This document shows, in pieces, positions 61,192-64,000 of a stretch of DNA of 64,000 nt. Origin of the DNA: Yamagishiella unicocca. Its lineage: Eukaryota > Chlorophyta > Chlorophyceae > Chlamydomonadales > Volvocaceae. The notes under the pieces were generated by a model. The model made no database searches, was not told the origin of the DNA, and was given only the letters and a program-made list of their open reading frames with translations. Position 1 is the first letter of the stretch. Each line of letters begins with the position of its first letter. Position numbers and translations under genes: made by a program. The DNA is taken from contig BDSL01000060.1 of the NCBI GenBank assembly GCA_003116995.1, positions 575,526 to 639,525 of the forward strand, given 5' to 3'.

Positions 61192-64000
61192 TGGTGGTTA
61201 GCTAAGCACAGAGCAACGAGCTGGCTGCCCAGGTTTGCCTTGTCCTACAGGTGCAGTGCCTTGACCAAATGGCACCAAACTTGCGCTTTGATCTTTCAAT
61301 GATATTTATAATCAATACCGAACGTTTGGGGGCCAGCAGCAAACCGCAAGAGGTACCTGAAAATGGCCATGGTGGTTAGCTAAGCACAGAGCAACGAGCT
61401 GGCTGCCCAGGTTTGCCTTGTCCTACAGGTGCAGTGCCTTGACCAAATGGCACCAAACTTGCGCTTTGATCTTTCAATGATATTTATAATCAATACCGAA
61501 CGTTTGGGGGCCAGCAGCAAACCGCAAGAGGTACCTGAAAATGGCCATGGTGGTAAGCTAAGCACAGAGCAACGAGCTGGCTGCCCAGGTTTGCCTTGTC
61601 CTACAGGTGCAGTGCCTTGACCAAATGGCACCAAACTTGCGCTTTGATCTTTCAATGATATTATAATCAATACCGAACGTTTGGGGGCCAGCAGCAAACC
61701 GCAAGAGGTACCTGAAAATGGCCATGGTGGTTAGCTAAGCACAGAGCAACGAGCTGGCTGCCCAGGTTTGCCTTGTCCTACAGGTGCAGTGCCTTGACCA
61801 AATGGCACCAAACTTGCGCTTTGATCTTTCAATGATATTTATAATCAATACCGAACGTTTGGGGCCAGCAGCAAACCGCAGAGGTACCTGAAAATGGCCA
61901 TGGTGGTTAGCTAAGCACAGAGCAACAAGCTGCTGCCCAGGTTTGCCTTGTCCTACAGGTGCAGTGCCTTGACCAAATGGCACCAAACTTGCGCTTTGAT
62001 CTTTCAATGATATTTATAATCAATACCGAACGTTTGGGGCCAGCAGCAAACCGCAAGAGGTACCTGAAAATGGCCATGGTGGTTAGCTAAGCACAGAGCA
62101 ACGAGCTGCTGCCCAGGTTTGCCTTGTCCTACAGGTGCAGTGCCTTGACCAATGGCACCAAACTTGCGCTTTGATCTTTCAATGATATTTATAATCAATA
62201 CCGAACGTTTGGGGGCCAGCAGCAAACCGCAAGAGGTACCTGAAAATGGCCATGGTGGTTAGCCTAAGCACTGAGCAACGAGCTGCTGCCCAGGTTTGCC
62301 TTGTCCTACAGGGCAGTGCCTTGACCAAATGGCACCAAACTTGCGCTTTGATCTTCAATGATATTATAATCAATACCGAACGTTTGGGGGCCAGCAGCAA
62401 ACCGCAAGAGTACCTGAAAATGGCCATGGTGGTTAGCTAAGCACAGAGAACGAGCTGGCTGCCCAGGTTTGCCTTGTCCTACAGGTGCAGTGCCTTGACC
62501 AAATGGCACCAAACTTGCGCTTTGATCTTTCAATGTTATTTATAATCAATACCGAACGTTTGGGGCCAGCAGCAAACCGCAAGAGGTACCTGAAATGGCC
62601 ATGGTGGTTAGCTAAGACAGAGCAACGAGCTGGGCTGCCCAGGTTTGCCTTGTCCTACAGGTGCAGTGCCTTGACCAAATGCACCAAACTTGCGCTTTGA
62701 TCTTTCAATGATATTTATATCAATACCGAACGTTTGGGGGCCAGCAGCAAACCGCAAGAGGTACCTGAAAATGGCCATGGTGGTTAGCTAAGCACAGAGC
62801 AACGAGCTGGCTGCCCAGGTTTGCCTTGTCCTACAGGTGCAGTGCCTTGACCAAATGGCACCAAACTTGCGCTTTGATCTTTCAATGATATTTATAATCA
62901 ATACCGAAACGTTTGGGGGCCAGCAGCAAACCGCAAGAGTACCTGAAAATGGCCATGGTGGTTAGCTAAGCACAGAGCAACGAGCTGGCTGCCCAGGTTT
63001 GCCTTGTCCTACAGGTGCAGTGCCTTGACCAAAATGGCACCAAACTTGCGCTTTGATCTTTCAATGATATTTATAATCAATACCGAACGTTTGGGGCCAG
63101 CAGCAAACCGCAAGAGGTACCTGAAAATGGCCATGGTGGTTAGCTAAGCACAGAGCAACGAGCTGGCTGCCCAGGTTTGCCTTGTCCTACAGGTGCAGTG
63201 CCTTGACCAAATGGCACCAAACTTGCGCTTTGATCTTTCAATGATATTTATAATCAATACCGAACGTTTGGGGGCCAGCAGCAAACCGCAAGAGGTACCT
63301 GAAAATGGCCATGGTGGTTAGCTAAGCACAGAGCAACGAGCTGGCTGCCCAGGTTTGCCTTGTCCTACAGGTGCAGTGCCTTGACCAAATGGCACCAAAC
63401 TTGCGCTTTGATCTTTCAATGATATTTATAATCAATACCGAACGTTTGGGGCCAGCAGCAAACCGCAAGAGGTACCTGAAAATGGCCATGGTGGTTAGCT
63501 AAGCACAGAGCAACAAGCTAACTGCCCAGGTTTGCCTTGTCCTACAGGTGCAGTGCCTTGACCAAATGGCACCAAACTTGCCTTTGATCTTTCAATGATA
63601 TTTATAATCAATACCGAACGTTTGGGGCCAGCAGCAAACCGCAAGAGTACCTGAAAATGGCCATGGTGGTTAGCTAAGCACTGAGCACCGAGCTAACTGC
63701 CCAGGTTTGCCTTGTCCTACAGGTGCAGTGCCTTGACCAAATGGCACCAAACTTGCGCTTTGATCTTTCAATGATATTTATAATCAATACCGAACGTTTT
63801 GGGGCCAGCAGCAAACCGCAAGAGGTACCTGAAAATGGCCATGGTGGTTAGCTAAGCACAGAGCAACAAGCTAACTGCCCAGGTTTGCCTTGTCCTACAG
63901 GTGCAGTGCCTTGACCAAATGGCACCAAACTTGCGCTTTGATCTTTCAATGATATTTATAATCAATACCGAACGTTTTGGGCCAGCAGCAAACCGCAAGA
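61192..64000 (+). repeat. 178-bp satellite array, right block, continuing beyond the window
   Basis: About 16 monomers in the same orientation as the main block, of the CGAACG / GCTAAGCAC type but with GTTTGGGGGCC or GTTTGGGGCC and several single-base indels (61555, 61660, 62265-62360, 62595-62720). From 63.5 kb monomers combine CGAACG with CTAACTGCC, a recombinant of the two main types. Confidence 0.95.

Noticed and set aside
1..64000. CRISPR-like array (regular repeats)
   Set aside because: The period is a contiguous 178-bp satellite with no spacer structure, no cas genes and clear eukaryotic introns around it.

Overview
The window is eukaryotic nuclear DNA: a long tandem satellite array with two mobile-element insertions. 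The array unit is about 178 bp, and roughly 298 head-to-tail copies fill positions 1-1451, 10679-59353 and 61192-64000. It runs off both ends of the window. Coding segments are GC-rich, GT-AG introns are plentiful, and intronic DNA is AT-rich. This fits a protist or alga, with a green alga plausible, but the sequence alone does not name the organism. A nucleosome-sized monomer, higher-order periodicity and local homogenisation suggest centromeric, pericentromeric or subtelomeric heterochromatin (inference).

Insertion 1 (1452-10678, 9227 bp) is a hAT-superfamily DNA transposon. It has 16-bp perfect terminal inverted repeats and a perfect 8-bp target duplication, ACCAGCAG. Its transposase is on the plus strand: exon 1 (AT-hook-like motif, CCHH zinc finger, first catalytic Asp), exon 2 (second catalytic Asp), a short exon 3 at 5387, and a C-terminal dimerisation exon ending at 10243. 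Exon 3 and the C-terminal exon are separated by a cargo cassette at about 5455-9110. The cassette holds two divergently oriented genes: a frame-damaged HSP70 ATPase-domain gene on the minus strand, and an unrecognised gene on the plus strand. The plus-strand gene splices in frame into the transposase C-terminus, predicting a 772-residue chimera. Cassette introns and the intergenic gap are full of a TACGCGTA-type palindrome that is absent from exons, from transposon sequence and from the satellite.

The 2.07-kb intron between transposase exons 2 and 3 is itself largely a nested inverted-repeat element. Its roughly 1.1-kb interior is a decayed gene-like sequence. The same interior occurs in the opposite orientation inside Insertion 2 (59354-61191, 1838 bp), a different element with CGTCTGTAA termini, a 2-bp TG duplication and arrays of CTATAG subterminal motifs. 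Two structurally distinct transposons therefore share one payload.

The satellite changes along its length. Positions 1-18 kb hold divergent monomer types with higher-order repeats, 18-33 kb are more uniform, 33-47 kb are rich in single-base indels (probably partly consensus error), and 48.5-59.3 kb are nearly invariant, with one variable site at a CpG. The many short open frames in the satellite occur on both strands because monomers of 177 bp are a multiple of three. I do not regard them as genes.
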